Shown in pieces: positions 41,914-51,639 of a stretch of DNA of 64,000 bases. Each line of letters starts with the position of its first letter. Positions within the stretch are counted from its first letter, which is position 1. Below the pieces are notes generated by a model. It was not told the DNA's origin. It worked only from the letters and a program-made list of their open reading frames with translations, and did not search any database. The DNA is from Lachnospiraceae bacterium (GTDB lineage Bacteria; Bacillota; Clostridia; Lachnospirales; Lachnospiraceae). The stretch is taken from the NCBI GenBank assembly GCA_022764465.1, contig JALERL010000037.1:16919-80918 (forward strand), in the 5' to 3' direction. A program made the translations under genes and the position numbers.

Positions 41914-43830
41914 CTATGCAAGTGTATTTAATTCATCCATCCAGATCCGTACCGATGCATCACTCGGCATACGGAGATCTCCACGCGGAGATACGGCTAC
42001 CGTTCCTACCTTCGGACCATCCGGCAGACAGGATCTCTTAAACTGCTGGGAGAAGAATCTGCGGTAAAAGGTCTTCAGCCATTTTAAGATCGTCTCTGCA
42101 TCATACGTTCCCGCAAATGCATATTTTGCAAGGCGGTAGATCTTTGCCGGCGGACATCCGAAACGCATGACATAATACAGATAAAAATCATGCAGCTCAT
42201 ACGGTCCCACAATATCTTCTGTCTTCTGCGCGATCTTGCCATCCTCCGGTGGAAGCAGTTCCGGACTTACCGGTGTATCTAAGACATCATATAACACATC
42301 AGACAGTACCTGATCCTTACAGGTGTCCGCATAATAGCGTACCAGATGACGGACAAGGGTCTTTGGTACTGATGCATTCACACCATACATGGACATATGG
42401 TCTCCATTATAAGTTGCCCAGCCGAGTGCCAGTTCTGACATATCCCCGGTTCCGATCACCATTCCATTCTGCTTATTGGCAATATCCATCAATATCTGGG
42501 TACGTTCCCTTGCCTGTCCATTCTCGTAGGTCACATCATGGCAGCTCTCTTCCTGCCCAATATCCCGGAAATGCACACGGACAGCATCACAGATATTCAC
42601 TTCCTTAAGAGTCGCCCCAAGTCCTCTTACCATACTAAGGGCATTCTCATAGGTACGGTCTGTCGTACCAAATCCCGGCATCGTCACCGCCGTGATCTTC
42701 GTCCGCTCTAACCCCAGCAGATCAAATGCACGCACGGTAACAAGCAGTGCCAGTGTAGAATCCAGCCCACCCGATATACCGATCACGGCACTCTGGCACC
42801 CGGTATGCTCTAAACGCTTTTTCAGTCCCATGGACTGGATCGCAAGGATCTCCTCACAGCGCTTGTCACGGTCATTCTTATTCCCCGGTACAAACGGTGC
42901 AGGATCTACAAAACGTGTCAGCTTTGTTTCTGTAACATCTAAGCTGAACGGAAGGTACTGATAGTCTTCCTTGGTACTGCTTACAAAGGTGGACATTCTT
43001 CTGCGTTCCGCAGACAGACGCTTTACATCCAGTTCGGTATAGATGGTCTCATTGGTAAAACGCTTCGACTCTGCGAGCATCGTTCCGTTTTCTGCGATCA
43101 GGTTGTGTCCGGAATAGACCACATCCTGCGTAGACTCTCCATCTCCGGCACTGGCATAGATATATCCGCAGATCAGTCTTGCAGACTGTCCCTCCACCAG
43201 ATTCTTCCGGTAGACATCCTTGCCGGTTGTCTCGTCACTGGCAGAAAGATTCACGATCACCTGCGCTCCTGCCAGTGCATGTGCAATACTTGGCGGCTGT
43301 GGTGTCCAGATATCCTCACAGATCTCTGCTGCAACCGTAAGTTCCGGCAGCTCCGTGCAGGTAAAGATCAGATTCGTTCCCATCCAGGCATCGACCCCGT
43401 CTGCAATTGTAACCTTTTCCGGGATCTGCATACCCGGTGTAAAATATCTTGCCTCATAAAATTCATTATAATTCGGAATATGACGCTTTGGCACGAGTCC
43501 AAGAATTTTTCCCTTACAGATGGCCGCCGCCACATTGTATAACTTGCCCTGTACGGTAAACGGAAGTCCTAACCAGATCATGGCGTCTGTCTGCTTTGTT
43601 TCTTTTACAAGCCACAGCAGCTGCTTTTTGGATTCTTCTAATACAGATTCCTGCCAGAACAGATCCCCACAGGTATAACCGGAAATACAAAGTTCCGGGA
43701 AAACAATGAGCTTTGCATCTTCCTTTTCTGCCTCTTTGATCTGTGCAAGGATCCGCTTTGCATTTTCCTTCGGATCTGCCACAACAATCTTCGGTGTTGC
43801 AGCTGCTACCTTTACATATCCGTGCTTCAC
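41914..43830 (-). CDS. nadE: NAD+ synthase, glutamine-hydrolysing
   Basis: Final step of NAD biosynthesis: deamido-NAD plus glutamine and ATP to NAD. 638 residues. N-terminal nitrilase-type glutaminase domain (about 1-275) with VFPELCISGY (Glu) and the nucleophile Cys in AAEICEDIW; C-terminal ATP-pyrophosphatase domain with ISGGLDSTLAL near residue 353. The start is GTG at 43830, preceded by AAAGGAG. It overlaps the stop of hslO by 4 bases (GTGA), so the two are translationally coupled. Confidence 0.96.
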   Translation of the reverse strand: MKHGYVKVAAATPKIVVADPKENAKRILAQIKEAEKEDAKLIVFPELCISGYTCGDLFWQESVLEESKKQLLWLVKETKQTDAMIWLGLPFTVQGKLYNVAAAICKGKILGLVPKRHIPNYNEFYEARYFTPGMQIPEKVTIADGVDAWMGTNLIFTCTELPELTVAAEICEDIWTPQPPSIAHALAGAQVIVNLSASDETTGKDVYRKNLVEGQSARLICGYIYASAGDGESTQDVVYSGHNLIAENGTMLAESKRFTNETIYTELDVKRLSAERRRMSTFVSSTKEDYQYLPFSLDVTETKLTRFVDPAPFVPGNKNDRDKRCEEILAIQSMGLKKRLEHTGCQSAVIGISGGLDSTLALLVTVRAFDLLGLERTKITAVTMPGFGTTDRTYENALSMVRGLGATLKEVNICDAVRVHFRDIGQEESCHDVTYENGQARERTQILMDIANKQNGMVIGTGDMSELALGWATYNGDHMSMYGVNASVPKTLVRHLVRYYADTCKDQVLSDVLYDVLDTPVSPELLPPEDGKIAQKTEDIVGPYELHDFYLYYVMRFGCPPAKIYRLAKYAFAGTYDAETILKWLKTFYRRFFSQQFKRSCLPDGPKVGTVAVSPRGDLRMPSDASVRIWMDELNTLA

Positions 43831-44696
43831 TGTCTTATCTCCTTTAATTCCTCGACTTCGAATTTATAATTCTTTTTACAGAAATGACACTTTACTTCAA
43901 TCGGTTCATTATCTGCGATCATGTCATCGAGATCTTTTTTACTAATCGTTGCAAGTGCCTTTGCGATCCGTTCCTTCGAACAATCACAACGGAATCCGGT
44001 TTCGAGCTTATCGGTAATCTCCACACCAAGATCTCCTAAAAGCTCCTCTAAGATATTCTCCGGTGTCATGCCATCCTCTAACATCTCAGTCACAGACTTG
44101 ATCTCGGAGATCTTCTCTTCTAACTTTGCAATGACTTCTTCGGAAGTATCCGGCATCAGCTGGATAATAAAGCCACCTGCCTGTTTTACCGTATTTTCTT
44201 TTGTCATCAGTACACCAAGACCGACTGCAGAAGGAACCTGCTCGCTCGTTGCAAAATAGTATGTGAGGTCTTCCGCGATCTCACCAGTCTGTAACGCTGT
44301 CTGTCCGACATACGGCTCCTTTAAGCCCATATCCTTGATCACGGTTAAGATACCGATTCCGACTGCACCACCTACATCTAACTTGCCCTGTGCATTTGCC
44401 GGAAGGTCAACCTGCGCAACCTGTGGATACCCCTTCACAAAGCCTCTGGCATCTGCGGTTACTGTCATTCCCTTTAACGGGCCGCTTCCATTGATCTGAA
44501 GTGTAAGCAGATCCTTCTCCCCCTTCATCATCGTACCCATCATTGCACCTGCACTTAACAGTCTGCCGAGTGCTGCGGTAACAACCGGGCTTGTATTATG
44601 TGCCTCTCTTGCAGTCTCTACCATCTCTCTTGATGTAATGGCAAATGCCCGGATCTGATTTGCTGCTGCTGTTGCTCTTACAATATAATCTGTCAT
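43827..44696 (-). CDS. hslO: Redox-regulated chaperone Hsp33
   Basis: Cytoplasmic holdase chaperone of 289 residues, activated when its zinc-bound cysteines are oxidised. The C-terminal redox switch is intact as CDCSKERI and later CHFCKK. The N-terminal body (FAITSREMVETA, NGSGPLKGM) is typical. Upstream of and overlapping nadE, and 15 bases after the methyltransferase gene, so a three-gene operon is likely. Confidence 0.95.
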   Translation of the reverse strand: MTDYIVRATAAANQIRAFAITSREMVETAREAHNTSPVVTAALGRLLSAGAMMGTMMKGEKDLLTLQINGSGPLKGMTVTADARGFVKGYPQVAQVDLPANAQGKLDVGGAVGIGILTVIKDMGLKEPYVGQTALQTGEIAEDLTYYFATSEQVPSAVGLGVLMTKENTVKQAGGFIIQLMPDTSEEVIAKLEEKISEIKSVTEMLEDGMTPENILEELLGDLGVEITDKLETGFRCDCSKERIAKALATISKKDLDDMIADNEPIEVKCHFCKKNYKFEVEELKEIRQ

Positions 44697-44711
44697 CTTT
44701 ATTCCTCTTTT

Positions 44712-45485
44712 CTATTCTTTGGTACATGCTTCTTTTTGCTTTCCATGTTCTCTTGCAAGGAAATATACCTTCTCACTGTCCGCACGTACCGGACCGCTGT
44801 CCGATACGTCATAGACACCCAGAAATTCCATGCCTGCCTGTGCTAACAATTCCTTGATCCGTTCGATCCGGTATGCACGCTGGAAATGTGTTTCCTCGTA
44901 CTTACAGTAGAGATCGTCTTCTTCCCGGATAAACAGAGTCAGATCATACTCATTGATTTCTTCTTCCTTATCATAATAATTTTCCCAGATGAAACTGCCT
45001 TCCTCTCTGTTTTCACAGATCGTATTCTCTGCAAGCAGGTTCTCATACTTATACATTGTGTTCAGATCAAACAAAAATATTCCACCCGGATCTAAGTAAT
45101 TGTTCGCCAGTGAAAACACCTGTAAAAGATCCTTGTCCTCTAAAATATAATTCATCGAATCGCACACGCTGATGATAGCCCGTACTGTTCCATAAAGTTC
45201 GAACTCCCGCATATCCTGCTGCAGATACAGGATACCATCTTCCAAGGTCTGTTCCTCCCTTGCGATCATCAGCATCTCATCCGACAGATCGATTCCGATC
45301 ATATCATAACCTTCCGCTGCAAGAAGCCTTGTCATCTTCCCGGTTCCACAGCCAAGATCTAAGATGATCCCGTCTTCTATATGTTCCTTTTTCAGTTCAC
45401 GCACGATATAATCCCGCCATGCTTTGTATGGAACATTGTCCATGAACATGTCATATACCTGTGCAAATCCTGTATACGCTTCCAC
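44712..45485 (-). CDS. Class I SAM-dependent methyltransferase
   Basis: Protein of 257 residues with methyltransferase motif I as ILDLGCGTGKMTR, ribose-binding Asp in IGIDLSDEM, and a later SVCDSMNY motif IV. It resembles the unnamed small-molecule methyltransferases common in Firmicutes; the substrate is unknown. The start is GTG at 45485, with GGGAGG 6 bases upstream. First gene of the operon leading to hslO and nadE. Confidence 0.87.
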   Translation of the reverse strand: MEAYTGFAQVYDMFMDNVPYKAWRDYIVRELKKEHIEDGIILDLGCGTGKMTRLLAAEGYDMIGIDLSDEMLMIAREEQTLEDGILYLQQDMREFELYGTVRAIISVCDSMNYILEDKDLLQVFSLANNYLDPGGIFLFDLNTMYKYENLLAENTICENREEGSFIWENYYDKEEEINEYDLTLFIREEDDLYCKYEETHFQRAYRIERIKELLAQAGMEFLGVYDVSDSGPVRADSEKVYFLAREHGKQKEACTKE

Positions 45486-45592
45486 GTTATCCTCCCACTA
45501 TATGTCAGACTATGCTCTTCCGGCACACCGGATGGCACTGATATAGCACTTATCATAGTATCAACTTTCCTCTTAAAAAGCAAGCCGCACGC

Positions 45593-45621
45593 TTGATTAT
45601 TTCGCCCCCAACCCTTATACT
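45593..45621 (+). promoter_or_regulatory. Promoter of the PH-like membrane protein gene
   Basis: TTGATT (45593-45598), 17 bases, TATACT (45616-45621). The -35 region overlaps a CAAGC/GCTTG palindrome (45581-45595) lying between the divergent methyltransferase and membrane-protein genes. The GCTTGATTA part also recalls a piece of the dispersed repeat family. Confidence 0.55.
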
Positions 45622-45649
45622 AAAAAGCAGTAAAACGTTTGGAGGAATT

Positions 45650-46693
45650 ATGACTGAATACCTGAAACACTACATCACGCGAAGCATCAAAAGCGTTTAC
45701 CGGAGAAAGCTCTTTTCTCCGATCATATACCTGATCCTTTTGCTGGTACTCTGGATCGCACTTCCCTTAAGTTCGATCCTCTTTCCTACGAAGATCAGCG
45801 ATTCGGACAGCCTTGACGAACTTTATCAGGACAACGATCAGTATATCCGTACCACACTGACGGATCTGCATTTTACCGGATATACCCAGACACTGTTTGG
45901 GCATACCTCCGGATACTATTATTACACCATGCGGGATGATACCTGTACAATGGTACTGCTCTCTCCGCGCAGCAGTGAGGAGGGACTCCCAGAGATCAAA
46001 CATATCACGGTCAATGCCAAGCTGGTACGCAGCAATGCAAGCTTTCATGAACTGCTGACAAAGATTGCTTCCGATCTGCACTGGACGACAACCGGTATTA
46101 CGGAAAAGGTAAGTCCTTATACCATCAACGAACCGGGCTTCCGCCGGGTTCCGAGCATGATCCTGATCGTTGTATTTGCCGTAACCGGAATCTATTCGAT
46201 CATTTCGATCCTGCTTTGTATTATCTATTACTTTTTCCCGGTACTGTCACCGCCATGCCAGCAGCTTGCACTATTTGGCAAGCCGTCCGAACTGCTCGCG
46301 CAGGCAGAGGAAGAGCTTGCGACACTGCCACAGCTTGCAACCGAGGATATGTTTATTACGGAGCATTACTTCATTGCGATCGCTTCCTCCGGAATCGCGA
46401 TCGTTCCGATCCAGGAGATCATCTGGATCTACAAGCATTCCACCCTGCATAAGCTGTTCTGGTATCATTTCAGTATCTCGTATACACTGCATATCACAGC
46501 CAACAAGCACCTGTATATCCAGTGTCCGAAGAACTTAAAGTCTGATATTGACGGTATCATGGATTACCTTGCAGAAGCGAACCACAATATTCTAGTCGGT
46601 TTCAGTGAGCAAAACCGCTTAAAGGTACAGCAGATCCAGGGCAAGCCACTCCAGTTCGAAAAACTGATCTCTCTTTTAAAAAAGCGTATCTAA
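45650..46693 (+). CDS. Membrane protein with PH-like cytoplasmic domain, function unknown
   Basis: About 347 residues. Two membrane spans (about 23-45 IYLILLLVLWIALPLSSIL, and about 170-200 MILIVVFAVTGIYSIISIL) with an extracellular part between them. The C-terminal third (EDMFITEHYFIA, GIAIVPIQEIIWIYKH) resembles a bacterial PH-like domain that inspects its own membrane environment. The start at 45650 has GGAGG 5 bases upstream. Not recognised at family level; possibly one of the recent DUF67xx families. Own promoter and terminator. Confidence 0.7.
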   Translation: MTEYLKHYITRSIKSVYRRKLFSPIIYLILLLVLWIALPLSSILFPTKISDSDSLDELYQDNDQYIRTTLTDLHFTGYTQTLFGHTSGYYYYTMRDDTCTMVLLSPRSSEEGLPEIKHITVNAKLVRSNASFHELLTKIASDLHWTTTGITEKVSPYTINEPGFRRVPSMILIVVFAVTGIYSIISILLCIIYYFFPVLSPPCQQLALFGKPSELLAQAEEELATLPQLATEDMFITEHYFIAIASSGIAIVPIQEIIWIYKHSTLHKLFWYHFSISYTLHITANKHLYIQCPKNLKSDIDGIMDYLAEANHNILVGFSEQNRLKVQQIQGKPLQFEKLISLLKKRI

Positions 46694-46726
46694 AAAAGTG
46701 TGCCATATAAACGGCACACTTTTTTT
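46692..46726 (+). terminator. Terminator after the PH-like membrane protein gene
   Basis: AAAAAAGTGTGCC and GGCACACTTTTTTT around an 8-base loop; the stop codon overlaps the A-run. The symmetric A and T runs mean it can also serve the converging DUF1002 gene. Confidence 0.9.
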
Positions 46727-46768
46727 GCAATCCTTTTCATTTTCTATCTCCGGATATTCTCTGTTACA

Positions 46769-47842
46769 TCAGGAAAATAATCCGGCAAAAAAGTTTTTCA
46801 CGGTATCAATAATATTCGAAAAGAAGTTCTTGATCGCCGCTCCGATTCCACTGTCCGATGAGGTATCGATTCCCCAGTCTGAAAGCTTATCATAGATCGT
46901 CTGTGCCTGATTTAACAGGGTATCAACGTCAAGATTCAGATCCTTGATCTTCAGCAGCAGATCGATCAACTGGCTCTTTTCTTCATCGGATAACGACACA
47001 TCAAACTGCTTACAGGCATCATCGATTGCCTGGCTGATGCTGTTCTCATCCTCTAAGGCACCTTCTGCTACCTTCTGCTTTAAATAGGCAACCATGGATT
47101 CGATCTCTTCCGAGCCTGCTCCGGTTGCACTTTCTAACTTTCCGGTCAGGACTAACTCATTTAAGGACGTATCGATATTTTCCTTCGAAAGTTCATTTCC
47201 TGTCATATCGGTATATGCCTTAAAAATTCCAACCAGTGCTGCCGTTCCGGAGATCATCTGTGGGCCTGCCACAATAATATCCGCATCTGCAATTCCTGCC
47301 GTTACCAGCGCATTCTTATACATACCTACCGTACAGTAGTTGATATTCTTCGTAGACAGGTTGATTCCGTTTCCCTTATCTCTTTTTACGATCACTACGG
47401 ATGACCAGGACTTCGAGCCGATCTCAGAAGAAGCAATATAGGCATCCAGATATTGATGTTCCTCCTGATTCGTCACATAGGATACATCATAATTGCCAAG
47501 ATCCTCCGGTGCGATTCCCATCAGTCCTAACACCGTATTACGCTGTTCATCGGACAGGTCTGCTCCCAGTGCCAGATATGGCTTGTCATTGCTTTCAATG
47601 ACAACATTATCATCGACTTCCTCCTGCTTGTTCGTCTCTTCCTGTTTTTTATCATCCCCGGAATAGGATCCTTTTAACTCAACTGCCGGTGCATCCGCAG
47701 AAGAGGTATCCTCGGTATCCATTATCTGTGTACTCTCAATCTCCTCCGTTCCATCCGTATCACTTGCAAATGCATTGACCGGTGTAAGAACCATTGTAAG
47801 TACCAGACACAGACTGATCGATCTTCTTTTTAAGTTCTTCAT
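46769..47842 (-). CDS. Secreted DUF1002 protein
   Basis: Exported protein of 357 residues. A signal peptide (SISLCLVLTMVLTPVNAFAS) precedes an acidic, Ser/Thr-rich linker (about 28-90) and the DUF1002 domain, recognisable from LGADLSDEQRNTVLGLMG, then VIVAGPQMISGTAAL. Family of YpuA-like secreted proteins of unknown function, common in Clostridia. The helical tail ends in FSNIIDTVKNFFAGLFS, which looks amphipathic and membrane-seeking. Alone on the minus strand, terminator shared with the converging gene. Confidence 0.85.
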   Translation of the reverse strand: MKNLKRRSISLCLVLTMVLTPVNAFASDTDGTEEIESTQIMDTEDTSSADAPAVELKGSYSGDDKKQEETNKQEEVDDNVVIESNDKPYLALGADLSDEQRNTVLGLMGIAPEDLGNYDVSYVTNQEEHQYLDAYIASSEIGSKSWSSVVIVKRDKGNGINLSTKNINYCTVGMYKNALVTAGIADADIIVAGPQMISGTAALVGIFKAYTDMTGNELSKENIDTSLNELVLTGKLESATGAGSEEIESMVAYLKQKVAEGALEDENSISQAIDDACKQFDVSLSDEEKSQLIDLLLKIKDLNLDVDTLLNQAQTIYDKLSDWGIDTSSDSGIGAAIKNFFSNIIDTVKNFFAGLFS

Positions 47843-47920
47843 CTTTTACTCCTTTCCAGACTGTAATAACATTCTTACATATGTATCTTTATTTCCCGGA
47901 AACATAAACGTAAGATTTTC

Positions 47921-48862
47921 TTAAGATTGATGAACATTCATCCATGCCTGAATATCCCGGTAGACCTGATCGCGGTCTGTTTCATTTAAGATCTCATGCC
48001 GGTCATTCGGATAAAGCTTCCATGTCACATCCTCGATCTTTGCTTCCGTAAACTGATGGTACACACGCTTTACTCCTTCGCCACAGTCTCCGACCGGATC
48101 ATCTGCTCCCGACACAAGAAAAAGCGGCAGCGTCTTTGGGATTTTTTCAATATTTTCCATCTGATTGTCGTAATATACTGCTTCATACAGTCCCATATAT
48201 CCGTTTAAGGTAAAAGAAAACGTACACTTTGGTTCGTGATAATAAAAATCTACGATCTCTTTGTCTTTGGTAAGCCAGCTGTTATCCGTCGTTTTCCCGG
48301 TCAGATCGTATTTCTTATATGGTGTACCAAAAGAAAGCTTCGTTAACAGCTTGCTGCGATGCTTCCAGCCAAAGAAAAAGGATAAAAAGCGTGCTACCCG
48401 CATGCCAAGCTTCGTCAGCTTATCCGGAACACTTCCGGTTCCCATGATGATCGCACCGGACAGTCCATCGCCATACCGGGTCAGGTATTTTCTGAGCATA
48501 TAAGAACCCATACTGTGTCCCATCATAAAATATGGTACACCCGGATGATCCTTCTGTGTCATAACGCGGAGGGTGTTCATATCTTCGATCAGGACATCAC
48601 TCGGATGATCCTTTGCAAAATAGCCCCAGTCCTCCGTAGATGCCACAGATTCTCCGTGACCGATATGGTCATGACCAACGACCAGATACCCCTGCTCTGT
48701 CAAAAACTCTGCAAACGGACGATACCTTTCTATAAATTCTATCATGCCATGCGTGATCTGAAGGATCGCATGATAAGAGCCATCCTCCGGCATCCAGCGG
48801 ACTGCATGTACCTTTGTCTTTCCATCCTTAGATAAAAAATGAAATACTTCTTCCTTTGCCAT
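47921..48862 (-). CDS. Alpha/beta hydrolase, monoacylglycerol-lipase/lysophospholipase type
   Basis: About 313 residues, Hydrolase_4 (serine aminopeptidase S33-like) family. Nucleophile elbow GHSMGSYML, Asp in SGADDPVGD and His in NDRHEIL give a complete triad; ITHGMIEFIERY is the usual oxyanion region. No signal peptide. The start at 48862 is preferred: GGAG ends 6 bases upstream. The frame stays open upstream through the 87-bp tandem leader repeats to 49048, so in-frame upstream starts (48874, 48961, 49048) exist, each with its own ribosome site. recJ ends just upstream. Confidence 0.87.
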   Translation of the reverse strand: MAKEEVFHFLSKDGKTKVHAVRWMPEDGSYHAILQITHGMIEFIERYRPFAEFLTEQGYLVVGHDHIGHGESVASTEDWGYFAKDHPSDVLIEDMNTLRVMTQKDHPGVPYFMMGHSMGSYMLRKYLTRYGDGLSGAIIMGTGSVPDKLTKLGMRVARFLSFFFGWKHRSKLLTKLSFGTPYKKYDLTGKTTDNSWLTKDKEIVDFYYHEPKCTFSFTLNGYMGLYEAVYYDNQMENIEKIPKTLPLFLVSGADDPVGDCGEGVKRVYHQFTEAKIEDVTWKLYPNDRHEILNETDRDQVYRDIQAWMNVHQS

Positions 48863-48865
48863 ATG

Positions 48866-49050
48866 AATCTCCATTCCTGCGCTGTTTTTTGCGCATATCA
48901 AGTTTGTGCGCAAGCACAAATCTTGTGTGTGAAAAATCTTATTTTTCACACTAATCTCCATTCCTGCGCTGTTTTTTGCGCATACCAAGTTTGTGTGCAA
49001 GCACAAATCTTGTGTGTGAAAAATCTTATTTTTCACACTAATCTCCATTC
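48866..49050 (-). repeat. 87-bp tandem leader repeat (2 copies plus a partial third)
   Basis: Copies 48866-48952 and 48953-49039 are nearly identical (about two substitutions), followed by the first 11 bases of a third. Each unit, read on the minus strand, holds a hairpin GTGTGAAAAAT/ATTTTTCACAC, a second AAG-TTTGTG/CACAAA-CTT, a third GCGC...GCGC, and ends with GCAGGAATGGAGAT, a ribosome site containing ATG. Because 87 is 29 codons, the hydrolase frame stays open through all copies. The end of the unit recurs upstream of the SseB-like gene at 24592. Confidence 0.92.
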
Positions 49051-49057
49051 TTACAAA

Positions 49058-50812
49058 TTAACGGTAACGCCGGACAATGATCTGCGGACTCTGCCGTCCC
49101 TGATAGTCATTCACCGCCATATCATAGATCATTGCCATCTCGATCCGGTTGGTTTTTCCATGTAACATCGCATCGACCTGATCTTCACCGAACTTTTCAC
49201 GGAAGTAGTTAAGAAACACCTCAATGTCACCAAAATAAACAGCATCCATCTGTGAAATATGTTCCCCTGCCAAGACCAGCTTTAAAACATTCCGGTTCTT
49301 TCCAACAATACGCGCCTCGCGGATATGTATCTTCCGGTCTGCAAAAACCGGCTTGCTGTTGCCCTTTCCGCAGGGTTCTAATACTGCAAGCTGCGTGATC
49401 AGCGGAAGGGACACATAGGAGATCGGAACCGGAACATCAATACGGATCTTCTCGGTCAGGTCGTCCTCTGTCAGACTGCACTGCTCGTTCAGCCGCCTGC
49501 GGAACTCATCCACCTTCTCTTCCCCGGCAAGGGAAAGTCCTGCTGCCATTGGATGTCCCCCAAACCTGGTAAAAATATCGGCGATCTTATTCATTTCCTC
49601 ATACATCGAATACTCTTCAATGGATCTGCCGGAGCCCTTTACTCCATCCTCACTTTTCGTCAGTACAAATACCGGACGGTAATAACGCTCCCGGATCCTT
49701 CCTGCAATAATTCCGGCTAAAGACTCGTGGCACTCCGGCAGGTAGACCACCATGACACGGTCTTTATCCCAGTGATGTTCCTCGATCTGTGCTACTGCAA
49801 GTTCATAGTTTTCTGTAGTCAGATTCTTACGTTCTGCATTCAGTTCGATCAGACGTCTTGCATAGCCGGATGCCACGGCATCCTCTTCACTTAACAGCAG
49901 CTCCACTGCAGCTTCTGCGGTATCTAATCTGCCACTTGCATTCATACATGGGCCAAGTACGTATCCCAGATGATAGGTGGCGATATTTTCCGGTACCAGT
50001 TCATTTTGTAAGATCAGAGCAAGCAGTCCCGGGCTTTTCGTGGTATGAATGGCTTTTAACCCTTCCTTTACCAGAATCCGGTTCTCACCGGTCAGATTCA
50101 TCACATCCCCGACAGTTGCAAATGCCGCATTCTCCAAAAACTCCATCACGTCGTAATCTGTGTTCTCATATAGAATCTGCACCAGCTTAAATGCAACCAC
50201 TGCTCCGCACAGTTCCTTATATGGATACGGACAGTCTGCCTGCTTGGGATTGATCACCGCATCCGCCTCCGGAATCTGGTACTGTTTTTGTCCATCCACC
50301 ATTACATATGGAATATCATGGTGATCCGTTACAATCACGGTCATCTGTTTTTCCTTTGCAAGTGCGATCGCATCCCGCGCGGCAATCCCATTATCACAGG
50401 TGATGATTGTATCGATCTGATCCTCATATGCACATTCGATCAGATGCTCATTGATTCCATAGCCGTCACGCACACGATCCGGGATCGCATAATCCACATC
50501 TGCTCCGCATCTTCGTAATGCCTTCAGCAGAATATAGGTTGCATTCACACCATCAATATCATAATCACCGATAATACGGATCTTTTTTCCTTCTGCTATC
50601 TTCTCCCGGATGATCGCTGCTGCACGATCCGCATCCTTCAGAAGATGCGGATCATTCAGATGTTCTATCCCTCCATGCAGATATTCCTCGATCTGATCAT
50701 CGGTGGAAATATCACGGTTTCTCATAATACGCGCGATCACAGGGTCAATGCCATGCCGTTTTCCGATCTCTGTAAAGTTTCCGCTTTTTCTTGTTTCAAT
50801 CCATTTTTCCAT
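49058..50812 (-). CDS. recJ: Single-stranded-DNA-specific exonuclease RecJ
   Basis: 5'-3' ssDNA exonuclease of the DHH phosphoesterase family, 584 residues. Metal-binding motifs: GDYDIDGVNAT (usual form DYDADG), TCDNG, TDHHDIP, and CGAV; the DHHA1 domain includes CMNASGRLDTAEAA and GGHPMAAGLS. The C-terminal OB-type domain carries ILEPCGKGN-like VLEPCGKGNSKPVF. Acts in recombination and base-excision repair. truA stop is adjacent to its ATG, so truA-recJ form one transcript. Confidence 0.94.
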   Translation of the reverse strand: MEKWIETRKSGNFTEIGKRHGIDPVIARIMRNRDISTDDQIEEYLHGGIEHLNDPHLLKDADRAAAIIREKIAEGKKIRIIGDYDIDGVNATYILLKALRRCGADVDYAIPDRVRDGYGINEHLIECAYEDQIDTIITCDNGIAARDAIALAKEKQMTVIVTDHHDIPYVMVDGQKQYQIPEADAVINPKQADCPYPYKELCGAVVAFKLVQILYENTDYDVMEFLENAAFATVGDVMNLTGENRILVKEGLKAIHTTKSPGLLALILQNELVPENIATYHLGYVLGPCMNASGRLDTAEAAVELLLSEEDAVASGYARRLIELNAERKNLTTENYELAVAQIEEHHWDKDRVMVVYLPECHESLAGIIAGRIRERYYRPVFVLTKSEDGVKGSGRSIEEYSMYEEMNKIADIFTRFGGHPMAAGLSLAGEEKVDEFRRRLNEQCSLTEDDLTEKIRIDVPVPISYVSLPLITQLAVLEPCGKGNSKPVFADRKIHIREARIVGKNRNVLKLVLAGEHISQMDAVYFGDIEVFLNYFREKFGEDQVDAMLHGKTNRIEMAMIYDMAVNDYQGRQSPQIIVRRYR

Positions 50813-50813
50813 C

Positions 50814-51578
50814 TTAATTCCCGGTATCCTGTCTTATCGTTTCGTATTCTACAGACATCAGTGCCAGCCCTTCCGGCGGCATCGTGCTTCCTGCCAGATC
50901 ACGGTTTTTTCCTTCTAAAACCGCCGGAATCTGATCCGGTGCAATCTCACCTGTTCCGACTGCGACCAGTGTTCCTGTTAATATCCGCACCATATTCTGC
51001 AAAAATCCGTTTCCGGTGACCCAGATAACGATCTCCCGCTCCTTTTCTTCAATTCTGATCTGCTCGATCGTACGGACTGCGGACTTTTTGAATCTCCGGT
51101 TTCCGCAAAAGGAAGTAAAGTCATGTGTTCCGGTCAGATAACCTGCTGCCTGTTTCATCTTCGTAACGTCTAAGTCCTGTGTAAAAGCCGTTACAAAACG
51201 CCGTTCAAAGACATTCGGGATCTCTGAAGTCCAGATACGGTACCGGTATGTCTTTCGCACCGCACTTAATCTGCTGTGAAAACGCTCCGGTACCTTTTCC
51301 ACTGTGAGCACCGCAATATCCGATGGCAGGTAGTGATTCAGGTCTCTTAGCAGCTGATCCTCGGTTATCTCCCTTCTCAGCTTAAAATTTGCTACCTGTC
51401 CATACGCATGCACGCCGGCATCCGTTCTTCCTGAGCCGTGTACCTCCACAGCTTCCCCGGTCAGCTTAAACAGCAGCTGTTCTAACTTGCCCTGGATCGT
51501 CATGTCTGTATTCTTCTGTACCTGCCACCCATGATATCTGCTTCCATCATATTGCAGTAGTATCTTATAGTTTGTCAT
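50814..51578 (-). CDS. truA: tRNA pseudouridine synthase A
   Basis: Modifies uridines 38-40 of the tRNA anticodon stem; 254 residues. The catalytic Asp lies in SGRTDAGVHAYGQVANF; YDGSRYHGWQ at the N-terminus and FLQNMVRILTGTLVAVG near the end are family hallmarks. Normal length. Upstream of and nearly touching recJ. Confidence 0.96.
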   Translation of the reverse strand: MTNYKILLQYDGSRYHGWQVQKNTDMTIQGKLEQLLFKLTGEAVEVHGSGRTDAGVHAYGQVANFKLRREITEDQLLRDLNHYLPSDIAVLTVEKVPERFHSRLSAVRKTYRYRIWTSEIPNVFERRFVTAFTQDLDVTKMKQAAGYLTGTHDFTSFCGNRRFKKSAVRTIEQIRIEEKEREIVIWVTGNGFLQNMVRILTGTLVAVGTGEIAPDQIPAVLEGKNRDLAGSTMPPEGLALMSVEYETIRQDTGN

Positions 51579-51639
51579 TTTATTTACTCACATTACTCCT
51601 AATATTCTGAAATCTGCATCCACACGCAGATCATCATGG

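Noticed and set aside
48863..49048. 62-residue N-terminal extension of the hydrolase as genuine protein
   Set aside because: Consists of two tandem copies of a non-coding structured leader with its own ribosome sites; the start at 48862 fits the family length. Kept as a finding instead.
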